64,000 nucleotides of DNA from PNNG01 sp046291695 (GTDB taxonomy: Bacteria; Bacteroidota; Bacteroidia; UBA7662). Shown here piece after piece: positions 53,238 through 62,127 of this stretch. The number at the start of each line of letters is the position of its first letter. The stretch's first letter is position 1. The stretch spans positions 124,001 to 188,000 of the forward strand of contig JBKBSO010000004.1 in assembly GCA_046291695.1 (NCBI GenBank), read 5' to 3'. Under the pieces are notes generated by a model. It did not search any database. It was given only the letters and a program-made list of their open reading frames with translations, and was not told the DNA's origin. A program made the translations under genes and the position numbers.

Positions 53238-53245
53238 TAGCTTTG
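53238..53245 (+). promoter_or_regulatory. TAnnTTTG -7 box next to the DUF4293-like start
   Basis: TAGCTTTG fits the consensus exactly and ends just 4 nt before ATG 53250, which implies a leaderless or nearly leaderless transcript. Confidence 0.42.
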
Positions 53246-53249
53246 TGTC

Positions 53250-53714
53250 ATGCATCTCATAAAAAGCTTCTGGCCGGCACTTCTGGCCGCATTTTTTTTA
53301 AGCCTTTGCGGACTATTTCCCTTTATTAGCTGGCAAATGACAGGTGATGTATCTGGCCAACTGGTGTATAACCTTTACCGGCTTGATTGGTTTACCGAAG
53401 GCAGTAACATCGCCGCCAGTAGCCAGGAAAACCGCGCTATGGCCTGGCTTACCTATGGCATTGTAGTGCTGATTGTGGGCATGGTGCTTAGTGGTAAACA
53501 AGCCGATTTACAGGCACGATTGTTACGGGCAGTTGTATTACTGAGTGGCGCTCAGTTGTTTTCCATTGTGGTTACTTCGGCACGGGCTACCCAAGGTTTA
53601 CAACTCAGCGTACTTAGCTGGCATATGGGTGCTGCGTTGTGGCTCAGTGCAGCTGCTTTTGTACTATTGCTTTGGCAATACCTCAAAAAAAGAGGCGAAG
53701 ATTTACGACAGTAA
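53250..53714 (+). CDS. Four-helix membrane protein, DUF4293-like
   Basis: A 154-residue protein with four hydrophobic helices (about 8-28, 66-84, 93-112, 123-143). The first extracellular loop has the only conserved-looking polar stretch. This topology and length resemble the DUF4293 proteins of Bacteroidota, but no diagnostic motif is clear. It overlaps the 3' end of the receiver gene on the other strand by 12 nt. Confidence 0.65.
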   Translation: MHLIKSFWPALLAAFFLSLCGLFPFISWQMTGDVSGQLVYNLYRLDWFTEGSNIAASSQENRAMAWLTYGIVVLIVGMVLSGKQADLQARLLRAVVLLSGAQLFSIVVTSARATQGLQLSVLSWHMGAALWLSAAAFVLLLWQYLKKRGEDLRQ

Positions 53715-54167
53715 CTTCTGCCGCAACAAAAACTCAAGCTGTTCATTGGCTCGCAACAAACTCCTTACCAACTCTTTGTTTTCGGCCCGCAATGAAAACA
53801 CCTCAAAAGCTTTGTTGATGATGTTCCGAAGCTGATCTTCATCCCAGGGCTTGGTCATATAATGATACACCTGCCCCTTGTTTATGGCATCAATCACCGC
53901 TTGAATGTCGGTGTAACCCGTAAGCAAAATCCTAATCGGATCGGGATACATCGGAATAACCGTCTCCAAAAACTCTACCCCAGTCATTTCAGGCATGCGC
54001 TGGTCGGTAATGATTACTTCAATTTTTTCCCGATCGAGTAGTTTCCTACCTTCCATGGCCGACTCTGCAGTGAACACGTTAAAGTCGCGTCGAAAGGCAG
54101 CTTTAAACGCATGAAGGTTGTTTACCTCATCGTCCACATACAATACATTGATTTTTTCGGTTGCCAT
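53703..54167 (-). CDS. Single-domain response regulator (DQRMP class)
   Basis: A receiver with VLYVDDEVNNLHAFKAAFRRDF at the start, the phosphoacceptor block VIITDQRMPEMTGVEFLE, the switch LLTGYTDIQAVIDAINKG and the end YHYMTKPWDEDQLRNII, followed by a short helical tail. The DQRMP, LLTGYTD and KPW words are shared closely with the receiver of the gene at 58285, so they are paralogues or partners. The start at 54167 (MATEKINV) is preferred over a longer frame. A matching promoter lies upstream at 54193. It is transcribed away from the E1-like operon. Confidence 0.9.
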   Translation of the reverse strand: MATEKINVLYVDDEVNNLHAFKAAFRRDFNVFTAESAMEGRKLLDREKIEVIITDQRMPEMTGVEFLETVIPMYPDPIRILLTGYTDIQAVIDAINKGQVYHYMTKPWDEDQLRNIINKAFEVFSLRAENKELVRSLLRANEQLEFLLRQKLLS

Positions 54168-54185
54168 AGTGCTGCTGTTTGGTTC

Positions 54186-54193
54186 CAAAAATA
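54186..54193 (-). promoter_or_regulatory. TAnnTTTG -7 box of the DQRMP receiver gene
   Basis: On the minus strand the sequence reads TATTTTTG, an exact TAnnTTTG match, with ATG 54167 starting 19 nt downstream. The divergent operon start at 54304 is 111 nt away. Confidence 0.5.
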
Positions 54194-54303
54194 AACTTTT
54201 CCAACTATTCTATTGCAGTAAATATGCACGCATTATTTATCTTGCTCATGTTTTTTTTCGATAATTCGTCAAAAAACCACCTAAATCGCAGATAAACAAG
54301 CTC

Positions 54304-55410
54304 ATGGACTACCCCGATTACCGTAGTGGCACGGATGCCTTAAGCCATGCTCCGGCCTTTTACCGGATTTTTCAGCAGGAGGATGCAGAAATTTTTAATC
54401 TGTTAATAAGCGATCCTGACTTGATCATTCACGATAGCCTGCAACGCCAACTGGCCGAATTGATACAGTTGCGGCGCATTGGCCAGCCCCCACTAGCGAA
54501 TACCGAACTGTCTGAGGCCATTGCTCAAATGCTCGGTCAGCGCGGCATGCACGATTATGGGGTATGGGTTTTTTATCCCTGGAGCAGGCGTTTGGTGCAC
54601 CTACTCGATGAAGCAGAATTTAAACTGGTGCGTACTTCACGCAACCGCTATAAAATCAGCGACGAAGAACAACAAGTCCTGGCGGGCAAAAAGGTAGGTA
54701 TCGTGGGTTTGTCGGTAGGCAGCTCCATTGCCATTACCATGGCCATGGAACGCAGCTTTGGCAAATTGGTACTGGCCGATTTCGACACCATCGACCTGAG
54801 CAACCTCAATCGCATCCGTGCACGGCTGAGCGATTTAGGTATGAACAAAGCGGTACTCATGGCCCGTGAAATTGCCGAACTCGACCCTTTCCTCCCCCTC
54901 AGCGTAATGCACGAAGGCCTCAGCGAACAAAATATGGATGCTTTCTTCGACACCGATGGTGGGCTGGACTTGGTGATTGACGAATGTGATAGCCTTGAAA
55001 TGAAAATCAAAATCCGGCTCGAAGCCAAAAAAAGAGGCATTCCCGTGATTATGGAAACCAGCGACCGGGGCATGCTCGATATCGAACGCTTCGACCTGGA
55101 ACCCGACCGCCCCATATTTCATGGCCGTCTGGGTGATTTGCCCCTCTTTGGTATCGAAAAACTGGGCATGCCCGAACGTATGCAATACCTCATGGCCATT
55201 GTAGGGTTTCAAGAAGTATCAGAACGACTGCGCTATTCCTACAGCGAAATCGGTAAAAGTCTGCACACTTGGCCACAGTTGGCATCGGCCGTGGTGATGG
55301 GCGGCGGCACAACAGCCGATACCGCCCGCAGAGTGCTATTGGCCGAAGCTGTGCCTTCAGGTCGATTTTATGTTGATATGAACCAGCTCATACCGAACCA
55401 GGCCCACTAA
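54304..55410 (+). CDS. E1/ThiF-like adenylating protein, short Rv1355c family
   Basis: An N-terminal cap (residues 1-125) precedes a Rossmann domain of the ThiF/MoeB/E1 type: GKKVGIVGLSVGSSIA (about 128-143, nucleotide binding), LADFDTIDLSNLNRIR (158-173, carrying the Asp-x-x-x-x-N-x-x-R ATP site) and DLVIDECDSLEMKIKIRLEAKKR (222-244). The only cysteine is C228 in DECD; no zinc-binding CxxC pairs exist. By family such enzymes adenylate a C-terminal carboxylate. This one resembles Rv1355c proteins, but it lacks their nitroreductase-like C-terminal half. The substrate is unknown. Its stop overlaps the GNAT-like gene start by one base (TAATG). Confidence 0.85.
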   Translation: MDYPDYRSGTDALSHAPAFYRIFQQEDAEIFNLLISDPDLIIHDSLQRQLAELIQLRRIGQPPLANTELSEAIAQMLGQRGMHDYGVWVFYPWSRRLVHLLDEAEFKLVRTSRNRYKISDEEQQVLAGKKVGIVGLSVGSSIAITMAMERSFGKLVLADFDTIDLSNLNRIRARLSDLGMNKAVLMAREIAELDPFLPLSVMHEGLSEQNMDAFFDTDGGLDLVIDECDSLEMKIKIRLEAKKRGIPVIMETSDRGMLDIERFDLEPDRPIFHGRLGDLPLFGIEKLGMPERMQYLMAIVGFQEVSERLRYSYSEIGKSLHTWPQLASAVVMGGGTTADTARRVLLAEAVPSGRFYVDMNQLIPNQAH

Positions 55411-56153
55411 TGTCATTCAGTAAAATACGCATCAGGGCTTTCCGGGCTACCGACGATCCTGCCTCCTGCCAGCGATTTATCGAAGGTCATGCGCATGTAC
55501 TTGAAGTAGCCGGAGTAAAAAAGGTAACCTCGGCAAGGCACGACTGGATGTACAATCCGGCCAGCTTCGTCATCCTTGTAGAAAACGATGAGGGGAGCAA
55601 GGTATTGGGCGGCGCCCGTTTGCAATGCAGCGGAGGTAATCAACCCTTACCCATCGAAGAAGCAACAGGTGAATTCGATGCCCGTATCTACGATGTGGTA
55701 CGCGAAAAAAGCATTCTAGGCACTTCTGAATTGTGCGGCTTATGGAATTCACGTGAAGTGTCGGGTTTAGGCATTGGAGCCTTCTTCTCTACCCGCGTAG
55801 GGGTGGTTATTGCTGAGCAACTGGGCGTTCAAAGCATCTTCGCCCTTTGCGCCCCATATACCGTAAAATTCGCCGAAAAGGTAGGCTGCCGGGTATTGCG
55901 GTCTATCGGAAATAATGGTACCTTTTATTACCCAAAATTAGATTTATTGGCTACTATTGTATTGTTGGAAGACGCGCAGGAAATTAGCCAGGCCGACCCG
56001 CTCGAACAAGAGCGCATTCGAAACCTGCGTAATCAGCTGCACCAAACCTATGTAGAAAAATCGCCCATTCGAAATATGGAGGTAGAAATACAATACGATT
56101 TACAACTGCACCATATCAACCCGGCTGAATTTAAGCTGAAAACGACCCCATGA
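55410..56153 (+). CDS. GNAT/autoinducer-synthase-like acyltransferase
   Basis: A 247-residue protein of probable GNAT or acyl-homoserine-lactone-synthase fold: an N-terminal RIRAFRATDDPASCQRFIEGH, the strand KVLGGARLQCSGG (about 65-77), and the acyl-binding region SELCGLWNSREVSGLGIGAFFSTRVGVVIAEQLG (about 107-140), then ALCAPYTVKFAEKVGCRVL. The C-terminal 60 residues are charged. No precise family is recognisable. It is coupled to the E1-like gene (1-nt overlap) and to a 7TM kinase gene (4-nt overlap), which suggests production and sensing of one small molecule. This is inference. Confidence 0.72.
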   Translation: MSFSKIRIRAFRATDDPASCQRFIEGHAHVLEVAGVKKVTSARHDWMYNPASFVILVENDEGSKVLGGARLQCSGGNQPLPIEEATGEFDARIYDVVREKSILGTSELCGLWNSREVSGLGIGAFFSTRVGVVIAEQLGVQSIFALCAPYTVKFAEKVGCRVLRSIGNNGTFYYPKLDLLATIVLLEDAQEISQADPLEQERIRNLRNQLHQTYVEKSPIRNMEVEIQYDLQLHHINPAEFKLKTTP

Positions 56154-58285
56154 GAGCACTGATTTGGTTTGGTATTTATGTTTGCTTAGGAATTGCCCCG
56201 CTACATGCGAGGCTGGTGGTTGAAAATGAACCCCGTTGGCAAATCGCCGGAAAAAGTGTGTATGTGTTCGAAGATCCCACACATAACCTTCAGCTCCATG
56301 ATATCATCGAAGGCGACAGCCTTTTCCAGCTTTCAGAACTTCAAATTCCTAATTTCGCCTATACCGAATCGAGCTGGTGGTTCCGCCTGACCATCCAAAA
56401 CAACAGCAACAGCAGTAACCTGGCCCTTGATATTGCCAACAGCCAACTCGATGAAGTGCGCTGTTTCCTACCCGCCGGAGGCTACTACCAAGAGATCGTG
56501 CTGGGCGACCTCCTCCCCTTCCACGAACGTCTGATTAACCACCAAAACTTCATCATCCCCATAGAGGTCAGTCCGGGCAGCTCCAAAACTATTTACTTCC
56601 GCATCAAGTCGCGAGAGCAACTCATTGTTCCCATTACGGTGGGCCACCAGGATGCCTTGCTTACCAATAATAACCGCACCGACATATTTGCAGGAATTTA
56701 TTTTGGCATCATGCTCGTGATGTTTTTTTACAACCTGTTTCTTTACCTGAGCATACGCGACAAGGCCTACCTCTTTTATATCCTCTACATCATTTCAATT
56801 GCCCTGGCTCAAGCCACCTTGCTGGGCTATAGCTTTAAATACTTTTGGCCGGAAGCCATATACTTCAACCATTTAGCAGTCCCTCTTTTTAGTGCGTTAA
56901 GCGGCTATGGCGCCATCCAGTTTGCCCGAATTTTTCTGCAACTTCAAAGGAATATGCCGCGCATCAACCGGGGCTTAACCTTGTTTGAATTGGCTTACGG
57001 TTTAGCCGTTGTTTTATTCCTGATGGGTTTCGAACTCATCAGCTATCACATCCTCGACCTGTGCTTACTCACCCTCTCATTTTATGCTTTGTACTTCTCC
57101 ATTCATTTGAGTGCCCAAGGTAAACGTGAAGCCAAATTTTTCCTTTTCGCCTGGTCGTTTTTTATGGTGGGTATGTTTGTGTATGTGGCCCGAAACTTTG
57201 GTTGGTTGCCTTATACCTTCCTCACCAACAATGTATTACTCATCGGTTCGGGCATTGAAGCGGTATTGCTGAGCGTAGCCCTTGCCGATCGCATCAACCT
57301 GCTCAAACGCGAAAAAGAACAATCACAAGCCGATGCCTTACGGGTATCTCTGGAAAACGAAAAACTCGTTCGCGAGCAAAACATCGTACTCGAAGCCCGG
57401 GTAAAAGAACGCACCACCGAACTCGAAAATGCAAATACTGAACTCGAAGGCGCCATCACCGAGCTTAAAAATGCCCAAACCCAATTGGTAAATGCCGAAA
57501 AAATGGCCTCGCTCGGCCAGCTTACCGCCGGCATTGCCCACGAAATTAACAATCCCATCAATTTTGTAACCTCCAACATCATTCCATTGCGCCGTGATTT
57601 AGACGATTTGCTGGCAATGCTCGAAAAATTTGAATTGGTAAAAGCCCGGCCCGGGGAACTCGAACAGGTACTTGCCGAAATTGAAGCCTTCAAGAAAGAA
57701 ATCGACCTCGATTACCTCAAAGAAGAGCTGGCCATCCTCCTCAGTGGCATGGAGGAAGGCGCCAAACGTACGGCCGAAATCGTAAAAGGGCTGCGTATTT
57801 TTTCACGGCTCGATGAAAGCGACCTCAAAAAAGTGAACATCAACGAAGGCATCGACAGCACACTTATCCTGCTCAACAGCAGCATGGGTGGCAGGATTGA
57901 TGTGGTGCGCGACTTCGACGACGACGCCCTCCTCGAGTGTTTTCCGGGCAAGCTCAACCAGGTGATTATGAACATCTGCAATAACGCCATTCAAGCCATG
58001 CACAGCGTACAAGACGGACGAAGGGGTGAGCTGCGCATCAGCACCAAATCGCAAAATAACGAAGTAACCATTACCATTACCGACAACGGAACCGGCATGC
58101 CCGAGGAAGTGCGGCAGAAAATTTTTGAGCCTTTCTTTACCACCAAAGCGGTGGGACAAGGCACCGGGCTTGGACTTTCCATCGTTTACAGCATCATCGA
58201 ATCACATAAAGGCAGCATCAGTGTAAGTTCCGAAGCCGGTAAAGGCACCAGCTTTACCATGGTATTGCCAAAATTTCAGAAATAA
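56150..58285 (+). CDS. 7TMR-DISM sensor histidine kinase
   Basis: Signal peptide (1-20), a periplasmic 7TMR-DISMED2-like beta domain (about 25-165, with SSWWFRLTIQNNSNS and FIIPIEVSPGSSKTIYFRI), seven membrane helices (175-390), a long coiled coil (385-445), HisKA with H464 in LTAGIAHEINNPINF and HATPase_c (NICNNAIQAM, DNGTGMPEEVRQKIFEPFFTTK, GTGLGLSIVYSI). The DISMED2 domain is often carbohydrate- or ligand-binding in relatives. The AHEINNP H-box differs from the SHDLQEP kinases elsewhere in the window. It starts in the 3' end of the GNAT-like gene, and its end overlaps the next gene by 1 nt. Confidence 0.93.
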   Translation: MRALIWFGIYVCLGIAPLHARLVVENEPRWQIAGKSVYVFEDPTHNLQLHDIIEGDSLFQLSELQIPNFAYTESSWWFRLTIQNNSNSSNLALDIANSQLDEVRCFLPAGGYYQEIVLGDLLPFHERLINHQNFIIPIEVSPGSSKTIYFRIKSREQLIVPITVGHQDALLTNNNRTDIFAGIYFGIMLVMFFYNLFLYLSIRDKAYLFYILYIISIALAQATLLGYSFKYFWPEAIYFNHLAVPLFSALSGYGAIQFARIFLQLQRNMPRINRGLTLFELAYGLAVVLFLMGFELISYHILDLCLLTLSFYALYFSIHLSAQGKREAKFFLFAWSFFMVGMFVYVARNFGWLPYTFLTNNVLLIGSGIEAVLLSVALADRINLLKREKEQSQADALRVSLENEKLVREQNIVLEARVKERTTELENANTELEGAITELKNAQTQLVNAEKMASLGQLTAGIAHEINNPINFVTSNIIPLRRDLDDLLAMLEKFELVKARPGELEQVLAEIEAFKKEIDLDYLKEELAILLSGMEEGAKRTAEIVKGLRIFSRLDESDLKKVNINEGIDSTLILLNSSMGGRIDVVRDFDDDALLECFPGKLNQVIMNICNNAIQAMHSVQDGRRGELRISTKSQNNEVTITITDNGTGMPEEVRQKIFEPFFTTKAVGQGTGLGLSIVYSIIESHKGSISVSSEAGKGTSFTMVLPKFQK

Positions 58286-59379
58286 TGGCCGAAAAAAAAA
58301 TCACGGTTTTATATATCGACGACGAAAGGCACAACCTGTATGCTTTCCGGGCTTCGTTCCGCATGGAGTTCGACATTCTGCTGGCTGAAAGCGCGGAAGA
58401 AGCCCGTCAGCTATTGCAGCAGCATGAGGTACCTATCATCATTGCCGACCAACGCATGCCCCGCGAAACCGGCATTGAGTTTTTTGAGTCGATTAAAGAC
58501 AAGCACCCGCACAGCATGCGCATTTTACTCACGGGTTATACCGACATTCAAGCGGTCATCAGCGCGGTGAACATCGGTAATATTTACCGCTACCTACAAA
58601 AACCCTGGCAGGAAGACGAAATTCGTACTGCCATACGCAACGCTTATGAACTCTATGATTCGCGTCGGCAGCTCATTGTTAAAAACCAGGAACTCGAAAA
58701 AGCCTACAACGAGCTCGACAAATTTGTGTACAGCGCCAGCCACGATATGCGCTCGCCCCTCATGAGCATTTTGGGCATAGTACGACTGGCCCGTATGGAG
58801 CAAGACCAGGAAATGACCATGCAGTACTTCGATATGATTGAAGAAAGCGTAGGGAGGCTTGATGAATTTATTCGCAACATCATTGGCTATTACAAAAGCA
58901 ACCGCATCGAAATTATAGCGGAAGAAGTAAAACTCGATGAGCTCTTAAAAGCCAGCATAGCCGAAAGCAAAATTCCGGGTATTGAAACCCCTGTGGAAAT
59001 CGTCACCGAAGTGCATCAGGAAGCGCCCTTTTATACGGATAAGCTCAAGTTAGGCATTGTGCTTTCCAACCTCATCAGCAATGGCATCAAGTACCAGCGC
59101 GAAGAAGAATCGCAGAAAAAAATCCACATCACGATACATGCCAACCAGCAAAGCGCCAGCATCAGCATCCGTGATAATGGCATCGGCATAGCCCTTCAGG
59201 AGCATGAGCATATTTTCAAAATGTTTTACCGGGCAACCAATAAAAACCCGGGCTCAGGCATTGGCCTATACATCACCAAAGATGCAGTAAGTAAGTTAGG
59301 TGGAAAAATTTCACTAACTTCAAGGCTTTCAGAGGGTAGTACCTTTGAGCTAAGCATCCCAAACCTCCGTGAAAGCTAG
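58285..59379 (+). CDS. Receiver-histidine kinase protein
   Basis: An N-terminal receiver (D55 in IIIADQRMPRETG, LLTGYTDIQAVISAVN, YRYLQKPWQEDEI) is followed by a HisKA domain with H153 in YSASHDMRSPLMSIL and a HATPase_c domain (NLISNGIKYQ, DNGIGIALQEHEHIFKMF, GSGIGLYITKDAV). There is no membrane segment. Such proteins take phosphate from an upstream kinase and act on their own or another receiver. It is coupled to the 7TM kinase by a one-base overlap and to the next receiver by an 11-nt overlap. Confidence 0.92.
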   Translation: MAEKKITVLYIDDERHNLYAFRASFRMEFDILLAESAEEARQLLQQHEVPIIIADQRMPRETGIEFFESIKDKHPHSMRILLTGYTDIQAVISAVNIGNIYRYLQKPWQEDEIRTAIRNAYELYDSRRQLIVKNQELEKAYNELDKFVYSASHDMRSPLMSILGIVRLARMEQDQEMTMQYFDMIEESVGRLDEFIRNIIGYYKSNRIEIIAEEVKLDELLKASIAESKIPGIETPVEIVTEVHQEAPFYTDKLKLGIVLSNLISNGIKYQREEESQKKIHITIHANQQSASISIRDNGIGIALQEHEHIFKMFYRATNKNPGSGIGLYITKDAVSKLGGKISLTSRLSEGSTFELSIPNLRES

Positions 59380-59785
59380 TGTAAACAGCATATTTTATCT
59401 GGTCGACGACAGTTTGATTGACTTAAAAATCAATGAACGGCTACTTTTGCAAGCCGGCTTGGCCAGCAGCGTGCACCGCTTTATCACGGCTGAATCGGCC
59501 CTTGATTTTTTCTGCACCCATCCGCCACCAGTACCCTTTGGGGTGATTTTGCTCGATATCAACATGCCGGGCATGAATGGTTTCGACCTGCTCGACGCAA
59601 TGAGCCAGCTTCCTGCTACCATCCGCTCGGCCTACCGCATCGTCATGCTGTCGTCAACCATCGATTCCGAAGACCTGCTCCGGGTAAACCGACATTCAGA
59701 AGTAGCCATGCTTTTATCGAAGCCGTTAAATACGACAGGTTTAGACAAACAATTGCAGCAATGGCAGCAGGATTTGCCAAAATGA
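59369..59785 (+). CDS. Single-domain response regulator
   Basis: A receiver of 138 residues: FYLVDDSLIDLKINERLL at the start, D63 in VILLDINMPGMNGFDLL, and LSKPLNTTGLDKQL at the end. The start is GTG 59369, inside the previous gene; the next ATG lies deep in the domain. There is no output domain. It closes the chain of five coupled genes that begins at 54304, and a 57-nt gap precedes htpG. Confidence 0.9.
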   Translation: MKASVNSIFYLVDDSLIDLKINERLLLQAGLASSVHRFITAESALDFFCTHPPPVPFGVILLDINMPGMNGFDLLDAMSQLPATIRSAYRIVMLSSTIDSEDLLRVNRHSEVAMLLSKPLNTTGLDKQLQQWQQDLPK

Positions 59786-59842
59786 CAGCAAAGCAGCTTC
59801 TGGCACCGCCTTTGTGATGAACTTATTTAAAAAAAATACATC

Positions 59843-61663
59843 ATGAGCGAAACCAGAAAAGGCAGTATATCGGTCAATACCGAGAACATCTTTCCCATCA
59901 TTAAAAAATCACTGTATTCAAATCATGAAATTTTCCTACGCGAATTGGTTAGCAATGCCGTAGATGCCAGCCAAAAACTCAAAGCCTTGGCCTCCATGGG
60001 CGAATTTAAAGGCGAATTGGGTGAGATGCGGGTAAAAGTAAGTATCGACAAAGAAAACAAAACCATCACGGTAAGCGACCGGGGTATAGGCCTTACCGCC
60101 GATGAGATGGAAAAATACATCAACCAAGTGGCATTTTCGGGTGCCACCGAATTTGTAGAAAAATACAAAGACAAAACCGAACTCAACAATATGATTGGGG
60201 CCTTCGGCCTCGGATTTTATTCGGCCTTCATGGTAAGCCGTGAAGTCGAAATCCAATCACTTTCGTGGCAAGAAGCCGCACAAGCCGCGCAATGGACCTG
60301 CGATGGCAGCACCAGCTTCGAAATAGGACCCGGCAATCGCACCGAACGGGGAACCGACATTATCCTTCACATTGCTGAAGATTCAGAAGAATTCCTCGAT
60401 GCCTGGCGCGTTCGTGAAGTGCTCAACAAATACTCCAAGTTCTTGCCCATCGAAATTGAATTCGAAGAAAAGGTCATCAACCAAACCCATCCCATCTGGA
60501 CCAAAAAGCCGGTTGAACTGACCGACGAGGACTACGAAAAATTTTACGAAGAGCTGTATCCCATGGCCGAAAAGCCGCTCTTTTGGATTCACCTCAACGT
60601 CGATTATCCCTTTAACCTCACCGGCGTACTGTATTTCCCCAAACTCAAAGCCGATTTTGAACCCAACCGCAATAAAATTCAGCTCTACAGCCGTCAGGTA
60701 TTCATTACCGATTCGGTAGAAGATATCGTTCCCGATTACCTGCGTTTGCTACATGGGGTTATCGATTCACCGGATATTCCATTGAACGTATCGCGCTCAT
60801 TCTTACAAACCGATGCCAATGTAAAAAAAATAAACAGCCACATCAGCAAAAAAGTGGCTGATAAGCTGCACGAAATTTTCAAAAACGACCGGACCTCATT
60901 TGAGCAAAAATGGGAAAACCTCGATTTGTTTGTGAAGTACGGCATGCTGAGCGACGAAAAGTTTTACGATCGCGCCAAAGCCTTCTGCTTGTATAAAAAC
61001 ACCGAGGGCAGCTTGAAAATCTGGGATGAATATCAACCTACGCTCGAAGCCAACCAGCGCGATAAAGACGGCAATTTGGTGGTGTTGTACACCAGCGATG
61101 CCGAAGCCCAGCACAGCTTTGTAGCTGCTGCACGCAAACGCGCCTATGATGTATTACAACTCGGCAGCATGATCGATAGCCACCTCTTAAGCTTTCTCGA
61201 AAGCAAACACGAAAAAACCCAATTCAAACGGGTTGATGCCGATACCATCGACAAACTCATCGAAAAGGAAGAAAAACGCGAATCATTGCTCAACGAAGAA
61301 CAGGAAAAAGCAGCCCTTGGCTTATTCGAACAAATCATTGCCAATGAAGACTTTAAGGTAAGCACTGCTCCCCTATCCCCCGACGACCATCCGGTAGTGG
61401 TAACGCGTTCGGAATTCATACGCCGCATGAACGAAATGGCAGCAACGGGTGGCGGCAGCATGTTTGGTGGGCAAATGAAAGAGCCCCTGCAGGTGGTGCT
61501 CAATACCGCACACCCCTACTTGCAACAATTGGCAGGAAGCACCGATGAGGCCCACAAGGAACGCCTGGCCCGTAAGGCTTACGACCTGGCGCTGCTTTCG
61601 CAAGGCATGCTTAAAGGCGAAGCCCTCACTGCCTTCATCGAACGAAGCATCAACATCCAATAA
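59843..61663 (+). CDS. htpG: Molecular chaperone HtpG (Hsp90 family)
   Basis: HtpG is an ATP-dependent dimeric cytosolic chaperone. The GHKL ATPase domain has IFLRELVSNAVDAS (about 30-43), VSDRGIGLTADEM (about 81-93) and GAFGLGFYSAFMV (about 117-129). The middle domain has FPKLKADFEPNRNKIQLYSRQVFI and DSPDIPLNVSRSFLQ. The 606-residue length is the shorter form usual in Bacteroidota. It is followed by a strong terminator. Confidence 0.95.
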   Translation: MSETRKGSISVNTENIFPIIKKSLYSNHEIFLRELVSNAVDASQKLKALASMGEFKGELGEMRVKVSIDKENKTITVSDRGIGLTADEMEKYINQVAFSGATEFVEKYKDKTELNNMIGAFGLGFYSAFMVSREVEIQSLSWQEAAQAAQWTCDGSTSFEIGPGNRTERGTDIILHIAEDSEEFLDAWRVREVLNKYSKFLPIEIEFEEKVINQTHPIWTKKPVELTDEDYEKFYEELYPMAEKPLFWIHLNVDYPFNLTGVLYFPKLKADFEPNRNKIQLYSRQVFITDSVEDIVPDYLRLLHGVIDSPDIPLNVSRSFLQTDANVKKINSHISKKVADKLHEIFKNDRTSFEQKWENLDLFVKYGMLSDEKFYDRAKAFCLYKNTEGSLKIWDEYQPTLEANQRDKDGNLVVLYTSDAEAQHSFVAAARKRAYDVLQLGSMIDSHLLSFLESKHEKTQFKRVDADTIDKLIEKEEKRESLLNEEQEKAALGLFEQIIANEDFKVSTAPLSPDDHPVVVTRSEFIRRMNEMAATGGGSMFGGQMKEPLQVVLNTAHPYLQQLAGSTDEAHKERLARKAYDLALLSQGMLKGEALTAFIERSINIQ

Positions 61664-61675
61664 GCATCAACGCAA

Positions 61676-61708
61676 ACGGCTGTCAGCATTTGGCAGCCGT
61701 TTTTTTTT
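61676..61708 (+). terminator. Intrinsic terminator of htpG
   Basis: The stem ACGGCTG (61676-61682) pairs with CAGCCGT (61694-61700), with an 11-nt loop region and a run of eight T directly after. It lies 12 nt after the htpG stop. Confidence 0.88.
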
Positions 61709-61743
61709 GCTGTTCGGCATTGAAACATTTGCAAAGGCATTAC

Positions 61744-61920
61744 TGCATTGCAATACGGCCATCAGACCGCAGACCGCAGCTGGCTGGTGCGGATTTGAAG
61801 CTTTTTCTATATGAACAGCTTCAATGCAATACGGCATTTGGACCATGGACCGCGGACCGCAGCTGGCTGGTGCGGATTTGAAGCTTAAAGCATATGAATG
61901 GCTGCAATGCAATACATTTT
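61744..61920 (+). repeat. Degenerate tandem repeat with 32-bp exact core (period about 83 bp)
   Basis: A 32-bp segment ending AAGCTT is identical at 61772-61803 and 61855-61886. Neighbouring words recur too: TGCAATAC appears at 61749, 61825 and 61908. About 2.3 units can be seen, each with ACCGCAG-type heptamers next to GCTGGCTGG. The words match no mobile element I know. Confidence 0.8.
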
Positions 61921-61927
61921 TTGAACT

Positions 61928-62072
61928 GCGTTACAGATGTTCAAGCGTATTTAGTGTCAAGCATGCACCGCCCAGCTGCGGTCTGCGGTCTGCGGTCTGC
62001 GGTCTGCGGTCTGCGGTCTTGTACCGCGTTACAGCCGTTCAAGCGTATTTAGTGTCAAGCATGCACCGCCCA
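61928..62072 (+). repeat. 47-bp direct repeat flanking a CTGCGGT heptamer array
   Basis: The 47-bp copies at 61928-61974 and 62026-62072 differ by two adjacent bases (AT versus CC). Between them are six perfect tandem copies of CTGCGGT (61976-62017). The complementary heptamer ACCGCAG lies twice at 61766-61779, giving inverted repeats that could fold into a long hairpin with the array. The region follows the htpG terminator and is not coding. Confidence 0.85.
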
Positions 62073-62127
62073 AGTCCCCCGCCCCCCTTTCTTCCCCTCT
62101 CATCCTTCCTCATCGCGAAGCCTCAAT

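Noticed and set aside
61976..62017. Heptamer array as a CRISPR
   Set aside because: The units are 7 bp with no spacers and there are no cas genes in the window.
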